This document shows, in pieces, positions 25,321 through 33,373 of a DNA stretch of 64,000 nt. The stretch comes from Amycolatopsis sp. CA-128772 (lineage in GTDB: Bacteria > Actinomycetota > Actinomycetes > Mycobacteriales > Pseudonocardiaceae): NCBI RefSeq assembly GCF_002904295.1, contig NZ_PPHG01000086.1:1-64000 (forward strand). Direction: 5' to 3'. Each line of letters begins with the position of its first letter. The stretch's first letter is position 1. Both the position numbers and the translations under genes were made by a program. The notes below the pieces were generated by a model. It saw only the letters and a program-made list of their open reading frames with translations. It searched no databases and had not been told where the DNA came from.

Positions 25321-26889
25321 TCACGGCCCGGGGGTGAGGGTGAAGTGGCCGTCGCCCTTCGCCGCGGACCGGACCGGCCAGCTGTCCGGTCCGGTCGCCG
25401 GGCCCGAGCCGTACTGCAGCCGGTAGTCCGGCCGCCGTGGCGCGAGCGAGGTGTCCAGCCAGTGGTAGTTGACCCGCAGCGCCAGGCTCATCAGCGGGTT
25501 GGCCAGCTGGATCCGCTTCTCGATCAGCTCCACGGCGTGGCCGCGGTCGGAGAACTCGTCGATGATCGCGCACTCGCAGTAGTAGGCGAGAGTGCCGATC
25601 TCGCCGGGGCTGGCGACGCTCGCGCCGTGCAGCCGGGCGCCGAGTTCCGTCCCGACCCGGGCGTAGTCGCGGGCGCTCGCCCAGTTCCCGAAGACCACCG
25701 GCGACGGCCACGGCAGCCCCTGCGCGGCGTCGACCGCGGCGGCGCTCAGGGCCAGCACCCCGGTGAGCCCCAGGGCCAGCACCGGCGGCCCGGTCCGCCA
25801 CCCCGTCCGCTCGCGCGCCTGGGCGTACCAGGTGCCGAAGGCGGCGACGGCGAACGTGCTCGCCGCGGTCACCGGAGCCACGTAGTACCAGTGGAACGGG
25901 CCGACGCCGAGGAACGAGTAGGCGACGTAGTGCAGGATGCCGCCGCCGGCCAGCGCGGCGACCGGGCCGAGCGCGGGGAACTCCGGCCACCGCACGGCGA
26001 ACCGCGCCGCGGCCCAGGCGGCGAGCGCGACCACACCGACGACGGCGGGCAAGAACGACACCAGCACGGTGACCGGCCAGCCGAGGTAGTACATCATCGG
26101 CCCGGTGCTGTAGCTCCACGGCGCGAACACGCCGGCCTGCAGCTGCTTGATCACGAGCGTGTCGGGCACGAACGAGCCGAAGGCGAGCCAGCTCACCAGG
26201 AACCACGGCGCGGCGGTGAGCGCGGTCAGCCCGGCGGCGGCCCGCCACCGGCGCCGGAGCGCGGGCGTGCTCACCCCGATCACCACGACGAACACGACCA
26301 GGTCGAGCCGGGTGAGGACGGCGAGGCCGCCCGCGACGCCGAACCAGGCCGCCCGGCCTTCGAGCGCGCAGACGGTGAGGGCCAGCAGCACGACCGGGAT
26401 CAGCAGCACTTCGAGCCCGACCGCGGACAGCACGAACGGGTTCAGCAGCACCAGGGCGACGCCGAGCACCCCGGCCGCGGGCGGCAGCGCGAGCACGCGG
26501 CCGGCGCGTTGCCACAGCCAGCCGAGCCCGGCGCCGCACAGGACGGTGAGGACGCCGAGCGCCACGACCGGGTGCGGGTCGCCCGCGACGCGCGTCACCA
26601 GGGTCAGGGCGGCGAGAAGCAGGACGTTCAGGGGCGAGGTCGCCGAGTTGGCTGGCGAACCGGGGATGATGCCCCATTCGCCGTGGACGGCAAGGTTCCT
26701 GGCGTAGGCCAGGGTGATGTAGCCGTCGTCGGTGAGACTGGTCCGGACCAGGAAGAAGACCGCGGCGCCGAGCACCGCGCCGAACGCAGCGGGCAGCCAC
26801 TGGCCCCGCGCGCTCGTCCGTTCCGCGTTCGTTGTTACCGCCAGCAACCTGCCTACCTCGTCGTGCGGGACTTCACCCGATCGTGGCAT
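25321..26889 (-). CDS. Polytopic membrane protein, GT-C glycosyltransferase-like
   Basis: This 522-residue protein has about ten hydrophobic helices. After the first helix is the segment RTSLTDDGYITLAYARNLAVHG followed by GSPANSATSPL, which is typical of actinobacterial GT-C-like proteins that use polyprenyl-phosphate sugars (the DD pair being the likely catalytic acids). The C-terminal 150 residues are soluble and probably face outside. The ATG at 26889 has no clear ribosome binding site; a TTG about 15 codons later is an alternative. It starts 28 bases after the STAS gene and may be in its operon. Confidence 0.65.
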   Translation of the reverse strand: MPRSGEVPHDEVGRLLAVTTNAERTSARGQWLPAAFGAVLGAAVFFLVRTSLTDDGYITLAYARNLAVHGEWGIIPGSPANSATSPLNVLLLAALTLVTRVAGDPHPVVALGVLTVLCGAGLGWLWQRAGRVLALPPAAGVLGVALVLLNPFVLSAVGLEVLLIPVVLLALTVCALEGRAAWFGVAGGLAVLTRLDLVVFVVVIGVSTPALRRRWRAAAGLTALTAAPWFLVSWLAFGSFVPDTLVIKQLQAGVFAPWSYSTGPMMYYLGWPVTVLVSFLPAVVGVVALAAWAAARFAVRWPEFPALGPVAALAGGGILHYVAYSFLGVGPFHWYYVAPVTAASTFAVAAFGTWYAQARERTGWRTGPPVLALGLTGVLALSAAAVDAAQGLPWPSPVVFGNWASARDYARVGTELGARLHGASVASPGEIGTLAYYCECAIIDEFSDRGHAVELIEKRIQLANPLMSLALRVNYHWLDTSLAPRRPDYRLQYGSGPATGPDSWPVRSAAKGDGHFTLTPGP

Positions 26890-26917
26890 GTGCGGCGTGG
26901 GTTCGCAGTACGGCGAG

Positions 26918-27319
26918 TCACGGCTGAGCGGGTGCCGCCGTCCTCGAACCGGAGCAGGCAGCCGGGCCCACGGCCGCGTGGGCGGCGTCGAGCCGCGGGT
27001 GCAGGGGCAGCACCCGATCCAGGCCGAGGAGCTGCAGCGGCCGGGTGACCGCGACCTCCCCGGCCGCGATGGCGTAGGGGACACCGCGCGCGGCCGCGGC
27101 GTGGAAAGCCTCGGCCAGCACGCTGAAGACGGTCGAGTCGCAGAAGGTCGTCTCGGTGAGGTCCGCGACGACGCCGCGCGCGCCGTCGTGGATCGGCGTC
27201 AGCAGGACTTCGCGGAGCCGGCGGGCGCAGCCGAGGTCGAGCTCACCGGCGCAGTGCACGGTGACGATCCCGGCGGCGGTCGTGGTGTCGAATCGGGGCG
27301 CGGTGCGGTGGTCGGTCAT
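26918..27319 (-). CDS. STAS-domain anti-anti-sigma factor
   Basis: This 133-residue protein has a STAS domain over residues 10-110: GIVTVHCAGELDLGCARRLREVL and VVADLTETTFCDSTVFSVLAEAF. The phosphorylation site reads D-S-T, close to the normal D-S-S, so it can probably be switched by an anti-sigma kinase. The last 20 residues are a disordered Ala/Pro tail. The ATG has a strong ribosome binding site (GGGAGGGA). A SigB-like promoter may precede it. No kinase or sigma gene is adjacent. Confidence 0.85.
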   Translation of the reverse strand: MTDHRTAPRFDTTTAAGIVTVHCAGELDLGCARRLREVLLTPIHDGARGVVADLTETTFCDSTVFSVLAEAFHAAAARGVPYAIAAGEVAVTRPLQLLGLDRVLPLHPRLDAAHAAVGPAACSGSRTAAPAQP

Positions 27320-27353
27320 CGGGTCCCTCCCTCACTCGGGCGCCTAGCAGGTG

Positions 27354-27379
27354 ATACCCACCCCGGCGTGAGATCACTC
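27354..27379 (-). promoter_or_regulatory. Possible SigB/SigF-type promoter for the STAS gene
   Basis: On the minus strand GGGTAT (27354-27359) lies 35 bases upstream of the STAS gene, with GAGT (27376-27379) 16 bases before it. This fits the loose G-N-N-T / GGGTAT pattern of actinobacterial general-stress promoters, which often drive anti-anti-sigma genes. Confidence 0.35.
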
Positions 27380-27650
27380 CCCGCCTGGGCCGGAACGCTG
27401 CGGCATCCGAGGGAAGCCGATGCACAACCGTTGCGTGGAGGTATAGCGTGGAAGGGCACGACGTAGCCGGCCGTCCCGAACGCCACACCGGGCGACCGGC
27501 CGGATCCGGCCGACGCGGGCCGGATCACCGGCGCCGGGCGGCGCCGAGGGGGACGCGGCCGGCCTTCGCCCCGCCGCCGCGTCCCCGCCGCCGGCTTCCG
27601 GCCGCCGGCCTTTGCCTTGGCCGCCTTCCCGCTGCCGGCCTTTGTCCTGG

Positions 27651-27746
27651 CGCTGCCTCCTCGTCGCCGGGTCCCCGCTGCCAGCCTTTGCTCGCCGCCG
27701 CTGCCTCCTCGTCGCCGGGTCCCCGCTGCCAGCCTTTGCTCGCCGC
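27651..27746. repeat. 48-base tandem duplication in a low-complexity 714-base gap
   Basis: Two identical 48-base units begin at 27651 and 27699. Partial copies with the core GCTGCC-R-GCCTTTG lie upstream around 27597 and 27630. They form the middle of the 27320-28033 gap, which is Pro/Arg or Lys/Gly rich in every frame and has no frame with convincing codon bias. One minus-strand frame reads like a basic histone-tail sequence (KAAKAKAGGRKPAAG), which may be a relic or chance. Otherwise I see no gene in this gap apart from the promoter at 27354. Confidence 0.65.
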
Positions 27747-28033
27747 CGCGGACCCCGCCGCCGGGTCCGGGTGATGGCGCTTTCCCGGCCTCGGCGTGGG
27801 CCGCCTTCGCGCGCGCCGGCTCGAGGCGCCGCTCGCCGCGTTTTCCGGTGGCGGCCGCACCCGGGCCGCCACGATTCCGGCTGGTCGGCACCGGGCCGGC
27901 CACCCCTCCGTCACCAGCGGCTCGCCCGGTGCCGGGCCCCTCGCCACCTGCGCCTCTTCGCCGTGTCGCCGGTGAGGTGCCGTCCGCGTCGCTAAGCTTC
28001 CAGACGTCCGCCGTCCGCGAGCGAAAGGATGCG

Positions 28034-28915
28034 GTGGAACCCGAGAACGTCGACGCGCCGTCCGTCGCAGGAGCCTGGGCGCCCGGCAAGGTGGCCGAGC
28101 TGCTCGGCGTGTCGCCGGTGACGCTGCGCAGCTGGAGCGCGCGGTACGGGATCGGCCCGCCCGCCGGCGCCGGACGGCACCGCCGCTACTCCGACGCCGA
28201 CGTCCGCCGCCTGCAGCACATGCAGCGCCTGGTCGCGCGGGGGATGCCGGTGCGGGAAGCCGCGGCGGCCGCCTTCGGCGGCGGACCGGGGGCCACCGGC
28301 CGCGAGGTGCCGGCGTCCCGCCGCGTGGACGAGCTCGCCGGCGCCGTGGACGAGCTCCGCTACGCCTCGGTCGCCGGCCTGCTGGACGAAACCCTGGGCA
28401 CGCTGGGCCCGGCCGCGGCCTGGACGGAGGTGCTGGCACCGGTCCTGCGCGGCCTCGGCGACCGCTGGCAGCGCGGCGACGTGTGCTTCGCATCGGAGTG
28501 GGCGTTGACGACGGAGATCTCCCTGGCGTTCGAGCGGTTCAGCCGCCGCTTCCCCGAGGCGGTGCCGGGCCGCCCGGTGCTGCTGGCGTGCTGCCCGGCG
28601 GAGCGGCACTCCCTGCCGATGGAGGCCCTGCGGGCCACGCTGGCCGAATCCGGCGTCCCGGTCGCGTACCTGGGCCAGCTGGTCCCGGCGGAGACCCTGG
28701 CGGACCTGGCCGCCCGCCTCGACCCGGTCCTGGTCCTGCTCTGGTCGAAAGCACCCCCGACGGCGGACGACCTCCTGGCGGCCCGCATCCGCGACCTCGG
28801 CTGCCCGGTCGGCACGGCGGGCCCGGGGTGGGACCACCTCGGCGACCGCGGGTTCCCCCGGGTGAACGACCTGGCCTCGGCGATGGAGCTGGCGGTCCGC
28901 TACGCACAGGTGTAG
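28034..28915 (+). CDS. MerR regulator with CarH/LitR-like B12-binding domain
   Basis: This 293-residue protein has an N-terminal MerR helix-turn-helix (about 14-80: GKVAELLGVSPVTLRSWSARYGIG, HRRYSDADVRRL), a four-helix B12-binding domain (about 95-170) and a Rossmann-like cobalamin domain. The latter keeps ERHSLPMEALRATLAESGVPVAYLG with H192 in the place of the cobalt lower ligand of CarH. The CarH W-x9-E-H motif reads W145-x9-E155-W156 here, so the His is replaced by Trp. CarH is a light-dependent repressor of carotenoid and photoprotection genes. A photolyase gene lies 11 kb away. Start GTG 28034 follows AAAGGA. Confidence 0.82.
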   Translation: MEPENVDAPSVAGAWAPGKVAELLGVSPVTLRSWSARYGIGPPAGAGRHRRYSDADVRRLQHMQRLVARGMPVREAAAAAFGGGPGATGREVPASRRVDELAGAVDELRYASVAGLLDETLGTLGPAAAWTEVLAPVLRGLGDRWQRGDVCFASEWALTTEISLAFERFSRRFPEAVPGRPVLLACCPAERHSLPMEALRATLAESGVPVAYLGQLVPAETLADLAARLDPVLVLLWSKAPPTADDLLAARIRDLGCPVGTAGPGWDHLGDRGFPRVNDLASAMELAVRYAQV

Positions 28916-29218
28916 CGGCGCAGGCGGGCGGGACTGCAGCTGCCTGGTCGCAACGCCCACCCGGCAATCGTCGCAACCCCGTTGCGCCCCCCGAGCCGGC
29001 CCGCCGGCACTCGACGGACCCCCACACCCGTCGCCGGCGGCCATGACCGCGTCGTCCTCGTCACCGAGCAGTACCTCGGAAAGTGGGAGGCCGCGGTTCC
29101 CGTCCACGTCCGGGAGACCCGGCGGCACAGCCGGCACGAACACGAGCCGGAGCTGCGGAGCGGATACTTCCGCGGCTCGGCGACGCGTCCTTCCGGATCA
29201 TCCCCTGGTGGAAGGAGG

Positions 29219-29236
29219 TTGGTCGCCCACGACCAA
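29219..29236. promoter_or_regulatory. Inverted repeat upstream of the PucR regulator
   Basis: TTGGTCG and CGACCAA are perfect 7-base arms around CCCA. The site lies about 77 bases upstream of the PucR start, in the otherwise featureless gap 28916-29312, and could be its autoregulatory operator. Nothing else in that gap is supportable. Confidence 0.4.
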
Positions 29237-29312
29237 ACCGGATGCTGATTTCGTCCGCGGCGACGAACTAGGCTGACGGCGTCGCGCCTAGCTTCAGGAG
29301 GTGCTCGTCTCC

Positions 29313-30944
29313 GTGAACCTGCGCCCGCACGCCAGCCTCGGCCGTGTCCTCGACGACCTGGGCGGCACCCTCCTGGACCTGCTCCTCGGCGACGGCGACC
29401 GCCCCGGCGGCATCGGCGGTGTCGCCATCCACGACCCGCTGGACGAGCCCGCGCTGCCGCAGCACGCCCTGGTGCTGGGCGTCGGCCTCGCCGATCCCGA
29501 CGAGGTCGTGCGGCAGCTGCGGACCCTGGCCCGCCACGACGCGGCCGGCCTCGTGCTGCGCGCGCCGGTCACCGTGACCGCGGCGATCACCGCCGCCGTC
29601 GCGGAAACCGGCGTCGCCCTGCTGAGCCTGGCGCGGGGTGCGTCCTGGGCGCAGCTCGCCGCCATGCTGCGGTCGCTGCTGGCCGAGGGCGACGTCGGCG
29701 ACGCCCAGCCCGAGACCCTCGCCGGGCTGCCGTCGGGCGACCTGTTCGCCGTGGCCAACGCCATCGCCGCGCTCATCGACGCGCCGGTCACCGTCGAGGA
29801 CCGGCGCTCGCGCGTGCTGGCCTTCTCCGGCCGGCAGGACGAAGCCGACCCCTCACGCGTCGAGACCATCCTCGGGCGCCAGGTGCCCGAGCGGTTCGCC
29901 CGCGCGCTGGCCGACCGCGGGGTGTTCCGCGAGCTCTACCGCACCGACCAGCCGGTCTACGTCGACCTGCTCGACGCGGGCCTCGACGGGCTGAAGCTGC
30001 TCCGGGTGGCCGTCGCGGTCCGCGCGGGCGACGAAATCCTCGGCTCGATCTGGGCGGCGGTGCGCGAACCGCTGACCGCCGACCGCACGCAGGCGCTCTG
30101 CGACGCGGCACGGCTGGTGGCGCTGCACCTGCTGCGCGTTCGCGCGGGCGCCGACGTCGAACGGCGGCTGCGCGCCGACCTGCTCAGCACGGCCCTCGAA
30201 GGCGGGGCCGCCGCGCGCGAGGCGCTGAGCCGGCTCGGTCTGGCCGACCAGCCGGTCGTCGTGCTGGCCTTGGCGGTGCTGGGGCCGGGCGCCGCCGCCG
30301 ACGCCGAGCTCGCCGCCGACCGGCAGCGGCTCAGCGACGGCCTGGCGATGCACCTGAGCGCGGTGCACCCGCGCTGCGCCGCCGCGCTCGTCGGCGACAC
30401 GGCGTACGGGCTGGTCCCGGTGATCCGCGACGCCGACGGCGAGCGGCGCGCCCTGCGGATCGCCAAGGACTTCCTGGACCGGGTGGGCGACCGGGTCCGG
30501 GCGGTGGTCGGCATCGGCCCGGTGGCGCGCAGCGCGGCCGAGCTGCCGGAAGCCCGCGACAGCGCGGACCGGGCGTTGCGGGTGCTGCGCTCGGGCAGCG
30601 GCGCCGGCCGCCGCGTCGCGCTGCTGGCCGACGTGCACGTCGAGGCGCTGCTGCTGGAGCTGCAGGACCTGGTCGCCGCGCGCGGCGACCGCCCGACCGG
30701 CCCGGTCGCGCGCCTGCTCGCCTACGACGAGCAGCACCACGCCCACCTCGTCGAGACGCTGCGGGCCTGGCTGGACGCCTTCGGCGACGTCATCGCGGCC
30801 TCCGCCGCGGTCCACGTCCACCCGAACACGTTCCGCTACCGCCTGCGCCGCCTCGCCGAAGTCGGCGGCTTCGACATGGCCGACCCGGAGGCCCGGTTCG
30901 CGGCCATGCTCCAGCTCCGCGTGGTGGCCCCACCCGCCACCTGA
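29313..30944 (+). CDS. PucR-family transcriptional regulator
   Basis: This 543-residue protein has an N-terminal PucR domain (about 20-125), a central GGDEF-like degenerate region, and the C-terminal PucR helix-turn-helix (about 475-535) with VHVHPNTFRYRLRRLAEVGGFD, which keeps the N-T-x-x-Y-R motif. PucR proteins activate purine, amine or other catabolic genes in response to metabolites. GTG 29313 is chosen, 12 bases after AGGAG; GTG 29301 is also in frame but overlaps that ribosome binding site. No obvious catabolic target lies next to it. Confidence 0.88.
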   Translation: MNLRPHASLGRVLDDLGGTLLDLLLGDGDRPGGIGGVAIHDPLDEPALPQHALVLGVGLADPDEVVRQLRTLARHDAAGLVLRAPVTVTAAITAAVAETGVALLSLARGASWAQLAAMLRSLLAEGDVGDAQPETLAGLPSGDLFAVANAIAALIDAPVTVEDRRSRVLAFSGRQDEADPSRVETILGRQVPERFARALADRGVFRELYRTDQPVYVDLLDAGLDGLKLLRVAVAVRAGDEILGSIWAAVREPLTADRTQALCDAARLVALHLLRVRAGADVERRLRADLLSTALEGGAAAREALSRLGLADQPVVVLALAVLGPGAAADAELAADRQRLSDGLAMHLSAVHPRCAAALVGDTAYGLVPVIRDADGERRALRIAKDFLDRVGDRVRAVVGIGPVARSAAELPEARDSADRALRVLRSGSGAGRRVALLADVHVEALLLELQDLVAARGDRPTGPVARLLAYDEQHHAHLVETLRAWLDAFGDVIAASAAVHVHPNTFRYRLRRLAEVGGFDMADPEARFAAMLQLRVVAPPAT

Positions 30945-30963
30945 CCCCGTGCGGAAGAAGCCG

Positions 30964-31026
30964 ACTCGCGTGACTGGAGCCGGAACTCGCGTGACTGGAG
31001 CCGGAACTCGCGTGACTGGAGCCGGA
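30964..31026 (+). repeat. Three identical 21-base tandem repeats (locus C)
   Basis: Units at 30964, 30985 and 31006 are identical and a degraded fourth follows to about 31034. They share the CTCGCGT-N2-CTGG core with loci A and B. They lie in the 420-base gap between the PucR and EF-G-like genes, which also holds a hairpin, a promoter and a leader ORF. Confidence 0.75.
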
Positions 31027-31062
31027 ACTCGCGAGATCCGGGTTCGATCACGCTGGTCACGC

Positions 31063-31093
31063 GGGTCGACTCCCGGATCACGCGAGTCGACCC
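31063..31093. terminator. Hairpin downstream of the PucR gene
   Basis: GGGTCGACTC and GAGTCGACCC form a perfect 10-base stem with an 11-base loop, placed between the repeats and the next promoter. It probably ends PucR transcription. Confidence 0.5.
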
Positions 31094-31122
31094 TTCCCGC
31101 ACGGCGGTGAAGGGAAAACCGG

Positions 31123-31151
31123 TTGGCGGCGGCGCCGGGCGTGGCTAGGCT
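31123..31151 (+). promoter_or_regulatory. Housekeeping-type promoter for the leader ORF and EF-G paralogue
   Basis: TTGGCG (31123-31128) and TAGGCT (31146-31151) are separated by exactly 17 bases, close to the main-sigma consensus of actinobacteria. Transcription would start near 31158, leaving a leader of about 205 bases before the EF-G-like gene. Confidence 0.65.
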
Positions 31152-31193
31152 GCGCCGGAACCTGTCCACCGCGTCGAACGAAGGGAGCCGGCC

Positions 31194-31295
31194 GTGCGTG
31201 TGCGCATCGCTGTCGCTCCCCGGTCGCGGTCCGAGGTGATCCTGGTGTCTTCGCGCCCTCGGTGCCTGCCGCGCGGCTCGCACCGGACTCCGTGA
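31194..31295 (+). CDS. Probable 33-residue leader peptide upstream of the EF-G paralogue
   Basis: A GTG at 31194 follows a good ribosome binding site (AAGGGAG) and opens a 33-codon frame (MRVRIAVAPRSRSEV, ending GSHRTP) within the transcript leader. It is Arg-rich and hydrophobic at the start, like attenuator peptides. It ends 69 bases before the EF-G-like start, with GC-rich sequence between that can fold. Ribosome stalling on it could open the downstream site. It is too short for certainty, and conservation is untested. Confidence 0.45.
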   Translation: MRVRIAVAPRSRSEVILVSSRPRCLPRGSHRTP

Positions 31296-31364
31296 CGCGT
31301 TCCTGAGACGCCGGTCGCGGGGAATCGCGCCGTCCCGATCACTTCGTCCACAAAGGACACGGCT

Positions 31365-33311
31365 GTGCGTACCACCCTGACCACCGTCCGCAACCTCGGC
31401 ATCCTCGCCCACGTCGACGCGGGCAAGACCACCGTCACCGAACGGATCCTGCACCGCACCGGCGCCACCCGCAAAACCGGCGAGGTGCACGACGGCACCA
31501 CCGTCACCGACTTCGACCCGCAGGAACGCGACCGCGGCATCACCATCTTCGCCGCGGCCGTCAGCTGCACCTGGGCCGGCCACCGGCTCACCCTCATCGA
31601 CACCCCCGGCCACGTCGACTTCACCGACGAGGTCGAGCGGTCGCTGCGGGTGCTCGACGGCGCCGTCGCAGTGTTCGACGCCGTCGCGGGCGTCGAGCCG
31701 CAGAGCGAAACCGTGTGGGGGCAGGCCGACCGGCACGGCGTGCCACGCATCGCGTTCGTCAACAAGCTCGACCGCGCGGGCGCCGACCTCGACACCGCCG
31801 TCGCCTCCATCCGGGCGCGGCTGCACCCGGCGCCGCTGGTCGTGCAGCTGCCGATCGGGCGCGAGGACGGCTTCACCGGTGTCGTCGACCTGCTGCGCCT
31901 GCGGGACGTGCCGGCCGACCTGGTCGCCGAGGCGCGCCGGCGGCGCCGGGTGCTGGAAGAGGCCGTCGCCGAACTGCACCCGGTGGCGCTGGACGAGTTC
32001 TGCGCCACCGGCACGGTTTCGGCGGAGACGCTGGAGAAGGCGCTGCGGGAGCTGACCCTCAGCGGCGCCGGGCTCGTCGTGCTGTGCGGCGCGGCCTACC
32101 GCGACCGGGGGATCGAGCCGCTGCTCGACGCCGTCGTGGCCTACCTGCCGTCACCGGCGGACGTCCCGCCGGTGCGCGCCGACCGGCCCGCGGACCCGGC
32201 CGCGCCGCTGGCCGCGCTCGTGTTCAAGGTCGTCTCGGCGGCCACGGGACGGCTGACCTACCTGCGGGTGTACTCGGGAACGCTGCGGAAGGGGGACCAG
32301 GTGACGGACGCGGGGCGCACCGAACGCGTCGCGCGGGTGCTGCGCGTGCAGGCCGACCGGCAGTCCGAAGTGGACAGTGCGGTGGCCGGTGACATCGTCG
32401 CGGTGGCCGGGCCGAAGGCGGCGCGCGTCGGCGCCACGCTCTGCACGCCGGGCGCCCCGGTGCTGCTGGAGCCGCCGGTGACGGCGGACCCGGTGGTCTC
32501 GGTGGCGGTCGAGCCGCGGCGCGCGGGCGACGGCGAGCGGCTGACGGCGGCACTGGCCCGGCTGGCCGAGGAGGACCCGTCGCTCGTCGTGCGGGTCGAT
32601 CCGGAGACCGGGCAGACGGTGCTGTCCGGGCTGGGCGAACTGCACCTGGAGGTGGCGGTGGAGAAGCTGCGCCGCGACCGCGGCCTGGAGGTCGCGGTGG
32701 GCCGCCCGTCGGTGGCGCACCGCGAGACGGTGGTCCGCGGCGTGCCGGGGCTGGTCTACCGCCACGTCAAGCAGGACGGCGGCGCGGGCCAGTTCGCGCA
32801 CGTGGTGCTGGACGTCGCCCCGGCGGCCGACGGGTTCGAGTTCGCGTCGGCGGTCGTGGGCGGCCGGGTGCCGCGCGAGTACGTCCGCGCGGTCGAGGCC
32901 GGCTGCCGGGACGCCCTGGCGGAGGGACCGCTGGGCGGCCACCCGGTGACGGGCCTGCGCGTGACGCTGACCGACGGGGCAACGCACCCGAAGGACTCGT
33001 CGGACCTGGCCTTCCGCACGGCGGGCCGGCTCGGCCTGCGGGAAGCGCTGCGGGCATCGGAGCTGCGGCTGCTCGAGCCGGTGGCGGAGGTGGTGGTGAC
33101 GGTGCCGCCCGACGCGGTCGGCACGGTGCTGGGCGACCTCGCGGCCCGCCGCGGCCGGGTGGCGGGCTCGGCGGTGCGCCCGGGCTCGGCGGTGGTGACG
33201 GCGACGGTCCCGGTGGCCGAGCTGTTCGGCTACGCGAACCGCCTCCGAAGCCGGACGCAGGGCCGCGGCACGTTCACGGTGCGCCCGGCCGGATTCGCAC
33301 CGGTCCCGTGA
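31365..33311 (+). CDS. Elongation factor G paralogue (translational GTPase)
   Basis: This 648-residue protein has all EF-G domains but is about 50 residues shorter than the housekeeping factor. G1 is AHVDAGKTT, G2 lies in RGITI, G3 is DTPGHVDF, G4 is NKLD; domain IV starts near KQDGGAGQFAHV. The G-domain text (GEVHDGTTVTDFDPQERDRGIT, SLRVLDGAVAVFDAVAGVEPQSETVW) follows EF-G rather than TetM/OtrA, so tetracycline protection is less likely. It may serve under stress or against a ribosome inhibitor. AAAGGA precedes GTG 31365. The upstream leader ORF suggests attenuation. Confidence 0.85.
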   Translation: MRTTLTTVRNLGILAHVDAGKTTVTERILHRTGATRKTGEVHDGTTVTDFDPQERDRGITIFAAAVSCTWAGHRLTLIDTPGHVDFTDEVERSLRVLDGAVAVFDAVAGVEPQSETVWGQADRHGVPRIAFVNKLDRAGADLDTAVASIRARLHPAPLVVQLPIGREDGFTGVVDLLRLRDVPADLVAEARRRRRVLEEAVAELHPVALDEFCATGTVSAETLEKALRELTLSGAGLVVLCGAAYRDRGIEPLLDAVVAYLPSPADVPPVRADRPADPAAPLAALVFKVVSAATGRLTYLRVYSGTLRKGDQVTDAGRTERVARVLRVQADRQSEVDSAVAGDIVAVAGPKAARVGATLCTPGAPVLLEPPVTADPVVSVAVEPRRAGDGERLTAALARLAEEDPSLVVRVDPETGQTVLSGLGELHLEVAVEKLRRDRGLEVAVGRPSVAHRETVVRGVPGLVYRHVKQDGGAGQFAHVVLDVAPAADGFEFASAVVGGRVPREYVRAVEAGCRDALAEGPLGGHPVTGLRVTLTDGATHPKDSSDLAFRTAGRLGLREALRASELRLLEPVAEVVVTVPPDAVGTVLGDLAARRGRVAGSAVRPGSAVVTATVPVAELFGYANRLRSRTQGRGTFTVRPAGFAPVP

Positions 33312-33316
33312 AAGCC

Positions 33317-33356
33317 GTGAGTGGTAAGGCGGGTTCCAACCCGCCTTGCCACTCAC
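33317..33356. terminator. Strong bidirectional terminator
   Basis: A 17-base stem (33317-33333 with 33340-33356) contains only one G-T wobble and a 6-base loop TTCCAA. It lies between the convergent ends of the EF-G paralogue and the aminotransferase-V gene, so it can stop both. Its left arm begins GTGAGTGGTAAGGCGGG. Confidence 0.85.
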
Positions 33357-33373
33357 GACAGCTGCGGCAGCGC

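Noticed and set aside
27596..27746. Histone-H1-like basic protein on the minus strand
   Set aside because: The Lys/Ala/Gly text arises from the repeat units, with no start signal and weak third-base GC bias.
27448..27774. 108-residue frame starting at GTG after GGAGG
   Set aside because: The start signal is good, but the protein is only repeats of Arg, Pro, Ala and Gly from the 48-base duplication with poor codon bias.
28982..29248. 88-residue open frame between the MerR and PucR genes
   Set aside because: Composition looks random (His/Arg/Pro rich), there is no ribosome binding site, and no recognisable motif.
31365..33311. Tetracycline-resistance ribosomal protection protein
   Set aside because: The G-domain text follows EF-G (GEVHDG, SLRVLDGAVAVFD, EPQSETVW) more closely than TetM/OtrA, so it is annotated as an EF-G paralogue.
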